From contig SIHP01000003.1 of assembly GCA_004762155.1 (NCBI GenBank), positions 308,131 to 372,130 on the forward strand: a stretch of DNA of 64,000 bases. The letters are read 5' to 3'. This stretch comes from Flavobacteriaceae bacterium. GTDB lineage: Bacteria; Bacteroidota; Bacteroidia; Flavobacteriales; Flavobacteriaceae. Both the position numbers and the translations under genes were made by a program. Each line of letters begins with the position of its first letter. The stretch's first letter is position 1. Below the pieces are notes generated by a model. The model did no database searches, was not told the origin of the DNA, and was given only the letters and a program-made list of their open reading frames with translations. Below, piece by piece: positions 47,401 to 54,000 of the stretch.

Positions 47401-48549
47401 ATTGAATGTGAATTGACAAGTCTAGATTTTTCTCATAATACATTGATTGAAGAGATTGATTGTTCTCAAAATGTACTAACCAGTCTAATTTTAAATCAAT
47501 GTACTGTTTTAGAGGATGTAGATTGTGAGGGTAATCAATTGTTAAGTATAGATTTAACCACCAATGTGGCATTAAAATATTTTGAAGCAACTAATAATTC
47601 TCTTACAGGTTTAGATGTATCTAAAAATATAAATTTAGAGCGTTTATCGTTGAGTGATAATCAACTTACGGAACTAGATTTATCTCAAAATATAAATTTA
47701 GAAGAGTTTCAAGGAGAGAATAATGTATTAACAAATTTGAATGTTAAAAATGGAAACAACACTAATATTGGTTTGTTTTGGATTAGGAATAATCCAGGTT
47801 TAACTTGTGTACTCGTAGATGATGCTACCTATAGTTTCGCTTTTACGAAAAGAGATTTTCAAACAAGCTATAATGAGGTTACCTGTGGTATTCAGGCTTC
47901 ACCAAAAGTATTTTTACAAGGAGCTGCTATCAATCCTAATACAGGTGAAGAAGCCCTAATGCGAGATGATTTACGTGTAGCAGGAATGCTGCCAACAAAA
48001 AGTCCATACTCAGATGGTTTGTTATGTACTAGTACCGTATTTGAGGTTACTGGTAATGATGCTATTGTAGATTGGGTTTGGGTTGAATTAAGGGACGATA
48101 GTGATAATACTGCTGTAGTAGCTTCCCAATCGGCACTTTTACAACGTGATGGTGATGTGGTAGCAACAGATGGTACAACAGCGCTAAGTTTTAATAAATC
48201 GGTAAATGATTATTTTATAGTTATAAAACATCGCAATCATTTAGCAATTATAACAAATGAAACAATCGATTTATCAGACACAGCAACTACCATAGATTTT
48301 ACAACAGATACTACATTTAAGCTAGGAGGCACCAATGCTTTGATAGCTATAGGAAATGGAATTTTAGGAATGGTATCTGGAGATAGTGATGCTGATGGTC
48401 AGATCCAAAATTCTGATATTAGTACTGTTATGCAGATATTAGGAACATCTGTTTATTCCAGTTCAGATATGGATATGAATGGTCAGATTCAAAATTCAGA
48501 TATCAATAATTTGCTAAATGCAAATATTGGAAAAGGACAACAGTTTTAA
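38467..48549 (+). CDS. Giant secreted leucine-rich-repeat protein 3 (thirteen LRR modules, dockerin-like CTD)
   Basis: 3360 aa in one uninterrupted frame, with a signal peptide (KTKLLFAFFLLFSYSISAQ). I count thirteen cap modules (from YVPDDVFEQYL to YIVDAIFEDYLETHD), each followed by a variable number of 21-residue LRRs and a closing LNLKNGNN...CINVDD segment. Two places carry recent 63-bp in-frame LRR duplications. The last 216 residues (from 3145) are the same C-terminal domain as in the other LRR proteins and the M4 peptidase, ending DADGQIQNSD, DMDMNGQIQNSD and GKGQQF. No T9SS type-A sorting tail and no membrane anchor are evident. An extended surface or matrix adhesin is inferred. Confidence 0.85.
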   Translation: MKTKLLFAFFLLFSYSISAQQTYVPDDVFEQYLIDQGYDSGPLDNYLPAGVAETITSITIVSNSLSDFTGIEEMINLTNFASLSNSVTNLDLSKNTALTVLYLTNPPVASLDLSTHVLLEELYINNTPTLTNIDLSKNTALTTIDVRKNGLLDLDVSKNTALSSLNCSDNALTGLNLIANVQLTKLFCENNQLTLLDIRNGNNAAVTNDKFKAGGNPSLACISVDNADFSTATWMNIDTGIASFKEHCFETYIPDANFEAFLEAAGKGNGIANDQYVTTSNISSLTTLTATNQNIVALTGIEAFTDLETLEVFDNKIETLDVSSNTNLITLRCYRNNITELVIGDNANLTELRCFENQLTSMDVSSLTGLELLSCSDNNQITNIDVSNSPNLYSLYSSSVSLETLNISNNPSLEILNVPNNNLTEIDASSCTAMTALFANVNTLTSVSVKNGNNGNVTSFNVKGNTDLTCIEVDDNEGTYLSNTNTWRKDGTAIYTEDCSNVAIPGANFEAFLEANNMGNGIDSDGLVANGNINTITDLDISNQGISNITGIENFIALESFICNENSLTTLDVSNNTTIISLEASSNANLTAINVTDLIALETIKITGNTTLTSIDASTNTELISIDVRDNALVELNLKNGNTTLITNANIIAQGNNLSCINVDTNAISYATDNWGNFDGGVSFGDHCYETYVPDVNFENYLETHDADGNEVEITNVSSMGNGIANDNYVYTNAINTVAHLDVSNQNIEKITGIESFIALRTLKANYNSFKDIDVSSLSLLDQLWIESGSIEGLDVTANTLLQDLRVGDNQLKEIDLTNNLLLQIAYINNNDLEVIDVTNNLALKHIRTHYNPITELDLSNNALLIEIRAQESLLTVLNIKNGNNSNMFFFKATGNSALTCINVDDETDSYLLDTSVWIKDDTASYGIRCYETMVPDDQFEYYLERHNALGVEVDLGSPESMGNGIDNDGYVFTNRISGVTTLTINSLNIETLTGIEDFVALTNLDCSGNAISDLGLTNNTNLQVLNCSNNAISNINLSANTLLTEVDCNTSGVDSLILGVNTNLLKVNGSSNNLNTLDVSGLTNLEDLDGSTNNLKTISLSANTLLTTLNLSTTGVLDLNVSTNTALKYLTFTNTIGGYELDLSANTALVAVLLTDSNLTGLNLKNGNNSNITNFSATGNQFYCFLVDNAVDATTNWKNNVDVGTDFKTDCSVSEIPNAAFELYLETHNALGVEVLIGDDSSMGNGINNDTYVYTTQINTVTNLNISNLTIENFTGIANFTALEVLSCDTNTMSSLDVSNNPNLITLSVLSNPNLTTINTTGLVVLETLTVTNNTILTNLDLSTNTGLVSLNATNNGLTTLDLNQNANLATLDVSNNALTTLDLNQNTNLATLDVSNNALTKLYLKNGNNAVMTGNDSVIVTGNSNLECINVDDPTQSYLENWTKDPTTSFGERCYQTYVPDANFENYLETHDSNALEVDFGDPSSMGNGIANDKYVFTDRISEGTSLHMKSLGITNLTGIEDFIALEELFCQRNNIIKLDLSQNIALINLQCHYNQLTTLDLSANVNLAYLRAYNNSLTTLNIGSNATLEQMYLDFNSLTTLNVDSCILLRQLQINYNQLSTLSIVNGNNSILQLGASNNPELTCINVNDPTLSSLEDWVIDDIASYGIRCYEAYVPDANFETYLETHDASGILVGFGHEDSMGNGILEDGYVYTAAINTVTSLDVSNLAIVDLTGIANFTELVSLDATNNGLTSLDVTQNTNLTTLNVSNNALTKLYLNNGNNAVMTGSDSVIVTGNSDLACINVDDPTQSYLENWTTDPTASFGDRCYETYIHDALFENFLETRDASRNVVDLGDPKSLGNGIANDHYVFTDRISEVTYLNVGFIGIEDLTGIGDFTALQELRCNHNELKKLDVSENIALLKLTCQYNTITSLDLSANVNLAYFRANHNGLTDLDIGDNAVLDEIFLDGNSLVTLDVDTCVLLERLDINDNNLSTLSIVNGNNSILQLAAANNPNLTCINVDDPTQTYLEDWVTDVDNPFSIYCFATVVTDLNFEAYLETHDANGVEVDLGSDTSMGNGILEDGYVSTENIEEVVNLDISNLAIENLTGLENFTALESLTCNANTINALDVSNNSNLRTLIASSNTNLSTVNTINLLALETLIITENSLLTSLDVTTNTALVSLDSNTNGLTTLDISQNTNLASLDVSSNGIGVIDVTKNIGLTTLDVSSNGIEVVDVTKNIGLTTLDISNNGIDILDVTQNISLEILDVSSNNLEIVDLTQNTGLKTLNISENGLTRLNLIKNVSLTTLNITNNQLATLDLRNGNNVSIVSFDASGNPNLTCINVDDATQSYLDSWNINVDDTTSFGEHCNETNVTDRNFERYLEKHDALGNVVSTGDATSLGNGIADDGYVTTSRISSIATLDVSNLGIKGLTGIQDFTGLETLICSNNTMVTLDLSQHIALLNLDCQSNQLKALDVSANVNLEKIEASFNGIKTINLEQNVALKEIYLKECELTMLNLDACVVLEILDASYNSLSSLSILNGNNEAITDFKAAENASLTCINVDDPSADYLTSITTVWSKDASVSYGDHCYETYVSDDNFENYLETHDADGNVVPLGDITSMGNGIANDDYVTTNQILEVTTLSIGRLEIENLTGIENFIALETLVCFGNKLKALDVSKNTALKNLICYQNEIPTLDLSTNVNLEIIEAGDNALTTLDVYLNTALKEIFLYNNNLTSLSVDSCVLLEKLNVSGNSLTELRIVNGNNISIASFDASSNPNLACINVDDATQEYLADWILNEDDSTSFGVHCNETYIVDAIFEDYLETHDANRDVVSIGDPTSMGNGIAGDNYVRTANIEEVTYLKVFDLAIEDLTGIEDFTALTRLNCAKNKLTNLDVSENPLLENLSCYENQIGMIDLTNNPALTDVSFSDNLITTIDVTNNTALTSLTFSGNSISTIDLSQNIALEYFSAIECELTSLDFSHNTLIEEIDCSQNVLTSLILNQCTVLEDVDCEGNQLLSIDLTTNVALKYFEATNNSLTGLDVSKNINLERLSLSDNQLTELDLSQNINLEEFQGENNVLTNLNVKNGNNTNIGLFWIRNNPGLTCVLVDDATYSFAFTKRDFQTSYNEVTCGIQASPKVFLQGAAINPNTGEEALMRDDLRVAGMLPTKSPYSDGLLCTSTVFEVTGNDAIVDWVWVELRDDSDNTAVVASQSALLQRDGDVVATDGTTALSFNKSVNDYFIVIKHRNHLAIITNETIDLSDTATTIDFTTDTTFKLGGTNALIAIGNGILGMVSGDSDADGQIQNSDISTVMQILGTSVYSSSDMDMNGQIQNSDINNLLNANIGKGQQF
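42541..42666. repeat. 63-bp in-frame tandem duplication of an LRR
   Basis: Two successive 63-base units (start of unit 2 at 42604) differ at only a few positions, both encoding a repeat of the type TTLDLNQNxNLATLDVSNNAL. Confidence 0.85.
45118..45243. repeat. Second 63-bp in-frame LRR duplication
   Basis: Units at 45118-45180 and 45181-45243 share long identical stretches, for example GATGTAACTAAGAATATCGG at 45127-type positions in both. Each encodes VxDVTKNIGLTTLDxSxNGI. Confidence 0.85.
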
Positions 48550-48571
48550 AAAACAGTGTCATATCATTTAG

Positions 48572-48611
48572 TTTTATTGGAGGTTGAGCAGCGTCGAAAT
48601 CTCCAATAAAA
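48572..48611. terminator. Terminator between convergent LRR3 and 7TM-DISM genes
   Basis: An 11-bp stem TTTTATTGGAG / CTCCAATAAAA with an 18-base loop, located between two converging stop codons. Confidence 0.6.
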
Positions 48612-48664
48612 TCAATCGAAGTGGTAAAACGAAATATTTAATTGAAAATAGAACGTCATTAAAC

Positions 48665-50362
48665 TTATGATTTTTCAGATAAAGAAATGATGAATTTTTC
48701 TAGCGATTCTTCTGGTTTAATAGCAATTTTCTTCCGAAAACGATACATATTCTTCTTTACGGCATCAAAAGAAGTGTTTCTAAGTAACGCTATTTCTTTT
48801 CTAGTAAGGCCTAATAATACGAAAGAAGCTAATTCTATATCACCTTTTGTAAGACTTGGATATATAGTTTTTAGTTTTGATGTATAATTGATATTAACGG
48901 CATTAATATCTTGTTTTAATACTTCCAATTTCTTGTCTTCAATTTTATCAGCTTGTAAACTTGCTAGCAATTCCTTAATGCTAATTCCTTCTTGTTCTTT
49001 ATCTACTTTTTTAAGTTCCTCTGTAAGGTATTGCTTCGTCTTTATATGTTTTAAGGTTTCTACCGTCAATGATGAAATTTTATCGTTTTTAGTAGCAATT
49101 TCTTGCTCTCTCAATGTGACCTTTTCTCTCAATTGAATTCTTTGCTTCTTGGATTGTTTATAACGATCAGCTAAGGCTGAAGAAAGCATAAATACTTCAA
49201 AAACAGATCCAACTAAATAAGCATTCATAGTAAAAGTATTCGCAGGTATTATGGCGAGTGAAGCTAAAGAATAAAGAATAATTGCTAAAAAATAAAAAGC
49301 CCATCCGAAAATAAGAAAACGAGCCGATTTATTTCCGTTACAATACACCACAATTCCAGAGTAAATTGCTACAACACAAAACAGCATAGCAGAGTATCCT
49401 AAAAATCGACTGTCCGTATATATACCTAATAATTCAAAACGGATAAGCGGATATAAAATAACCCCTATATTAAGTATAATTATTCCCTTGAGAGCCTTGT
49501 AGGCAGGTTTACTATATACTTTTGTGTTCAAAAAATGAATGCAAAAATAACTAGAGAAAATAGCCGCTGAACAAAAAATAAGGGTTGGAGCCCATTCCTG
49601 TATAAAAGGAGCGTTATCTATAATGAAAACCTTTAAAAAACCTCTAAATAATAGTTGCACTGCTAATGCTCCTAAAACAGCAGCACAATAAAAGTCATAT
49701 ACAGGATCTCTTAAGCTTCTTGCTAAAAAGAAGTTGTAAAATATAATGGTCATTAGAACACCAATGAGCAGGCAAGTAATAATAAGTTCTTTCTGTTCGC
49801 TTTTATAATAGGTAGGTTCATCGAGTAATTTTATAGCAAAGGATTTTCCATATTTACTTACAGTTCTTATATAATAAGTGTTCGTTTGATCTTTTTTGAT
49901 GGAAACTGGAAAGGAAATAGAGAAACCAGGTAAAGCTTTTTCTTTTTCAGAAATCATTTGTCCCGATTGGAGGGTTTTCCACTGCCCTTTATCGGTATAG
50001 AAAAATTGTACAGTGTCTTGTAATGCTTTTTGGATACTTAAAACTTTTTTTACAGTTGTATCAGCATCGTTTTTAAGACTAAACCGTAACCAAATAGCTT
50101 TGGTACTATAGCCAAAGTTTAAAACTTTTTTTTTAGATTTAGTAAATTTCTTTTTTGTAACAGCATCAATAGAAAGTGAACGACCATCTTCCTCAAAATA
50201 TGATATATGCTTCCCTAAAAAACTGGCTTCATCAATATTATTTATATCAACTAGAGCTGTGTCAATTTTATTTTGTGCATTAGCCTTAAATGTTAGAAGT
50301 AAAAATAATACATATAAGATTATCCTTACATTTCTAAAAGATGAATAAATAGAACCGTTCAT
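48665..50362 (-). CDS. 7TM-DISM sensor with LuxR-like HTH
   Basis: 565 aa. A signal peptide (IILYVLFLLLTFKANAQ) precedes a periplasmic 7TMR-DISMED2-type domain (GYSTKAIWLRFSLKN, LSIQKALQDTVQFFY). Seven transmembrane segments (about residues 185-390; IITCLLIGVLMTIIFYNFFLARS is the start of this region) follow, then a coiled coil. A C-terminal HTH (LTKGDIELASFVLLGLTRKE, AVKKNMYRFRKKIAIKPEE) is similar to that of the TPR regulator at 24851. DISM modules often sense carbohydrates or other ligands. Placed among LRR and peptidase genes and divergent from motif B copy 3, it is a candidate regulator of the cluster. Confidence 0.87.
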   Translation of the reverse strand: MNGSIYSSFRNVRIILYVLFLLLTFKANAQNKIDTALVDINNIDEASFLGKHISYFEEDGRSLSIDAVTKKKFTKSKKKVLNFGYSTKAIWLRFSLKNDADTTVKKVLSIQKALQDTVQFFYTDKGQWKTLQSGQMISEKEKALPGFSISFPVSIKKDQTNTYYIRTVSKYGKSFAIKLLDEPTYYKSEQKELIITCLLIGVLMTIIFYNFFLARSLRDPVYDFYCAAVLGALAVQLLFRGFLKVFIIDNAPFIQEWAPTLIFCSAAIFSSYFCIHFLNTKVYSKPAYKALKGIIILNIGVILYPLIRFELLGIYTDSRFLGYSAMLFCVVAIYSGIVVYCNGNKSARFLIFGWAFYFLAIILYSLASLAIIPANTFTMNAYLVGSVFEVFMLSSALADRYKQSKKQRIQLREKVTLREQEIATKNDKISSLTVETLKHIKTKQYLTEELKKVDKEQEGISIKELLASLQADKIEDKKLEVLKQDINAVNINYTSKLKTIYPSLTKGDIELASFVLLGLTRKEIALLRNTSFDAVKKNMYRFRKKIAIKPEESLEKFIISLSEKS

Positions 50363-50517
50363 GCGTACTCTTTTGTCTTAAAAAATTAAAAGTATAAATA
50401 TAGTTTAATAAGGCAGCTGAGAATATTAAAATAAGAATTTTTAAAAAGATCCTATTTTCAAACTATAGAAATTAAATAGTTGGAAATAAAAGCTAAAAAT
50501 GAGTGCCTTACACTAAA

Positions 50518-50537
50518 TGTCCCCCGTTTTGTCTCCC
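50518..50537 (+). promoter_or_regulatory. Motif B, copy 3
   Basis: TGTCCCCCGTTTTGTCTCCC, 32 bases before TATTTTCG (50570-50577). Identical to copy 1 at 18 of 20 positions and the same spacing to the -7-like box. Confidence 0.65.
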
Positions 50538-50613
50538 CCTATAAATAAGAGTTATCGTAAAAATAATAATATTTTCGCATTATCAATAAAGAAATAAACC
50601 TTCAATTTTTTTT

Positions 50614-50793
50614 ATGAAACAAATACATCCACTTGTTTTAATCGTAACAGTTATATCGTGTTTTCTAACTCAGAAGCTGCTATTTTTAAAAGAAGCTATC
50701 TCATTAGAAGTACGTTTACCTCAAGTGAAAGTAGTATTAAGGATGATTCCTCTTTCAATAATAGTGGCGGGTATTCCAGTTAAAAGATTGTAA
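50614..50793 (+). CDS. Possible 59-aa secreted peptide, perhaps frameshifted
   Basis: An ATG frame with a good signal-like start (MKQIHPLVLIVTVISCFL) lies 36 bases after the motif-B -7 box. After about residue 18 another frame reads more like an exported protein (SNSEAAIFKRSYLI, then SSFNNSGGYSS and a stop at 50785-50787 or nearby), so a frameshift may have occurred. No family recognised. Confidence 0.35.
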   Translation: MKQIHPLVLIVTVISCFLTQKLLFLKEAISLEVRLPQVKVVLRMIPLSIIVAGIPVKRL

Positions 50794-50812
50794 AAGTATT
50801 GAATGTAAGTCC

Positions 50813-50828
50813 TGCCACTTTTTGCCAC
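50813..50828 (+). promoter_or_regulatory. Motif A, copy 4
   Basis: TGCCACTTTTTGCCAC, identical to copy 3, 33 bases before an exact TAnnTTTG box (TACTTTTG, 50862-50869). Upstream of a 37-codon frame and the M4 peptidase gene. Confidence 0.65.
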
Positions 50829-50934
50829 CATATAAATCCATTGATATCAATAGTTAGAGTCTACTTTTGTATAAAGAAATGATATTGATGAAGCTATAAA
50901 ATTTCACAAAAAAATAATATTAAACTCCTTTTTT

Positions 50935-51048
50935 ATGGAACATAATTACTTTATTCAACAGCAACATAAATTTAAATTGTCTTCGCATCAACATAACTGG
51001 GTATCTAATATTTTACTAAAAACCACTATTGATAATTCGATAACATAA
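50935..51048 (+). CDS. Possible 37-aa peptide upstream of the M4 peptidase
   Basis: ATG-initiated frame rich in Gln, His and Asn (YFIQQQHKFKLSSHQHNW), 65 bases after the motif-A -7 box and 46 bases before the peptidase start. It may be a leader peptide or chance. Confidence 0.3.
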   Translation: MEHNYFIQQQHKFKLSSHQHNWVSNILLKTTIDNSIT

Positions 51049-51094
51049 ATATTAGAAGAACATATATCTTAAACGCCTAATAACCCCCTATATT

Positions 51095-54000
51095 ATGAAG
51101 CAAAAACACCTGCTTATTGTGTTTTTTTCTTGTCTATTTTTTACTACGCAAGCACAAAACAAAAAACCATTTGGTAAAGTTCCTATTACTAGGAGTATCA
51201 AAGGAAATGCGAAGTCTTTTAAAGCAACTTCTATGTTTTCTAAATTAAAAGTGAAATCAGGAACTGATTTCAGGAAAACCAAATCTCGTAAAGATAAATT
51301 AGGGATGGATCATACCACCTACCAACAATACCATAAAGGTATTAAGGTAGAATATGGTAAATTAAAGGTACATGCAAAAACGGGAGGAGATTCATCGTAT
51401 AATGGTGAGTTTTATGATGTTTCTGAAGTGAATACTTCTCCAAGGCTTTCTGAACGAGCTGCTTTTGAACGTACAAAAAGGAGGATACAAGCAGATACTT
51501 ATGCTTGGGAAGAAGTTAATAACCCTTTAGTGGGAGAGCGACCAAAAGGAGAGCTGGTTATTTTCCCCAATGTAGAAACTGAAAAAATACATTTAGCGTA
51601 TAAGCTTGACATTTTTGTAATTAAGCCTAAACTAGTTCGCGGTTTTGCTTATATCGATGCACATACAGGGGAATTTTTATTCTTCAATCCAAAACTGAGA
51701 CATACTAAGCACGCTACCAAGGATGTACATCCAAAACCTAAAGGATGGGTAAAACCAGAAAAAAAATCCAATATTTTAGCAGCTGCACCCGGTACAGCAG
51801 ATACCCGTTTTTCTGAATCACAAGGCTTTAATACCTATAATAATAGTGGCACTTATGTGCTAATGGATGATACTAAAACCAATGGAAACCCCCTACTTTT
51901 GGGTGGATTGGTGCGGCGAGGGATCATTACGATGAATGTAAATAATGCCACAAGTATAGGTGGTGCAGTAGATTTTACAGATACAGATAACAATTGGACG
52001 AGTGCGGAGTATGATAATACAGCGATGGATAATGCCGCATTGGATGTACACTGGGGAATGGATGTAGTATATGATTATTGGAACGATACCCATGGATGGA
52101 AAAGTTATGATAATAATGACAGTTTTCTGTTAAGCTTTATGCATTATGGTGACAGCTATATAAATGCCGGATGGACAGGGTCTTATATGATTTATGGGGA
52201 CGGTGGAACACAGGGATCTGCAGATATAGAACCATTAGTATCACTAGATATTACCGCTCACGAAGTTGCACATGGAATTAATGATAACACGGCAGATCTA
52301 GTGTACCAAAGAGAATCTGGAGCTATGGATGAAGGCTTTGCGGATATTTGGGCAATGGTGATAGATAATTATGCCAATACAAACCGAGGGACATCCAAAG
52401 ATATTAACCTCATTGGGGAAGAGGTGGTAAACTATTATAATGGATGGCCAGCATTGAGATCAATGTCTAATCCTAATCAGATGCAACAGCCAGATACTTA
52501 TATGGGAACCTATTGGGAAGATGCCAGTGCAAGCTGTACACCTGATTTAGAGGGTAATGATTATTGTGGAGTACATACCAATAGTGGTGTGCTAAACCAC
52601 TGGTTTTATTTATTATCTACTGGAGGAACTGGCACCAATGATATTGGAAGTACTTTTACGGTATCTGCCATAGGAATTGACAATGCAGCAAGTATTACAT
52701 TTCGTATGCAAAGTGTCTATTTAAGTGCAAATTCAGGATTTGCAGAGGCACGTGATGCCAGTATCCAAGCGGCTATTGATTTATTTGGAGGCTGTTCTAC
52801 TCAGGTAGAAGCCACTACCAATGCTTTTTATGCAGTAGGAGTAGGTGCTGCGTATGTGGCACCGGTCAATGCAGTAGTTACTGTAGCTCCTACAGATGTA
52901 GCTCAATGTGTAGGTACAGAAGTAACCTTTAGTATTACAGCTACAGATGCAGCAACCTATGAATGGCAAGAAAATGATGGTAGCACTTGGAATACTATAA
53001 CCAATAATGATACTTATGACGGAGTAGCAACGGCTGCTTTAACGATTACAAATATTAGTTATGAACTTAATGATTACCAATACCGATGTGTGGTAGCCAA
53101 CACTTGTGAAATTGAAGTGACTTCTAGTGCTGCTACCTTAACAGCAGTCGAGTTTCCTGTAGCTACCGCAGTGGTAACGGCAAGCGCTTGCGGAGGAGAT
53201 ACCGGTATTATTACCGTTACTTTTTCTGATGATCCGAACCAAGGTTTTATAGAATTTAGTATTGATAATGGAGCGACGTATCCGTATGTTTATAAAGATA
53301 CGTCAGAAGAGTTCGAAATAAGCAACCTTGCAACTGGAGATTACCCAATTAGGGTTCGTTGGAAAGATGATTCCTGTCCTTTGGATTTAGGAACTGTTAC
53401 TATGCAGGCAATCACACCACCAAATGCTACAGTAACCACTGTAGATGCAGCAGTAGGCGTTAATGATGGTATACTACAACTGACATTTACAGATGATGCT
53501 GCTCAAACAACTATAGAATTTAGTGTTGATAATGGAGTTACTTATCCTTATTCGTATGATGATGCGTCAGAAGGGGTCGAAATAAGTGGCCTTGCAGCGG
53601 GAGATTATCCAGTTTGGGTGCGTTGGGATGATGCTTCTTGTGTGACCGATTTAGGAACTTTTACCATTTCAGAAATAGTATATACTTCCATACCAGATGC
53701 AAATTTTGAGGTGGCTCTGGATGCTTTAGGTTATGATAATTATGCAGGAGATGCTCGAGTACCTACCAATCTGATTTCGGGAGTAACAACTTTGGATGTA
53801 GGGGCACAAAGCATAAGTAGTTTATCTGGTATTGAAGATTTTGTGGCATTAACTGTGTTAAAAGCATACAATAATCCATTTGGAAGTATTGATGTGTCCA
53901 ACCTTTCTCAATTAGTTAGTCTTTGGATTCATTCTGGAGGAAGTTTAGCAGGTTTGGATGTTACTACTAATATACTATTGGAGGATTTAAGAGTAGAAAA

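Noticed and set aside
32324..47590. Many 60-160 codon frames on the minus strand opposite the LRR genes
   Set aside because: They recur at equivalent positions of the repeats and are leucine/serine-rich mirror translations of the LRR codons, so they are antisense shadows.
28093..48549. CRISPR-like or satellite repeats suggested by the repetitive DNA
   Set aside because: The periodicity is 63 bases within open frames and encodes 21-residue LRRs; there are no spacers.
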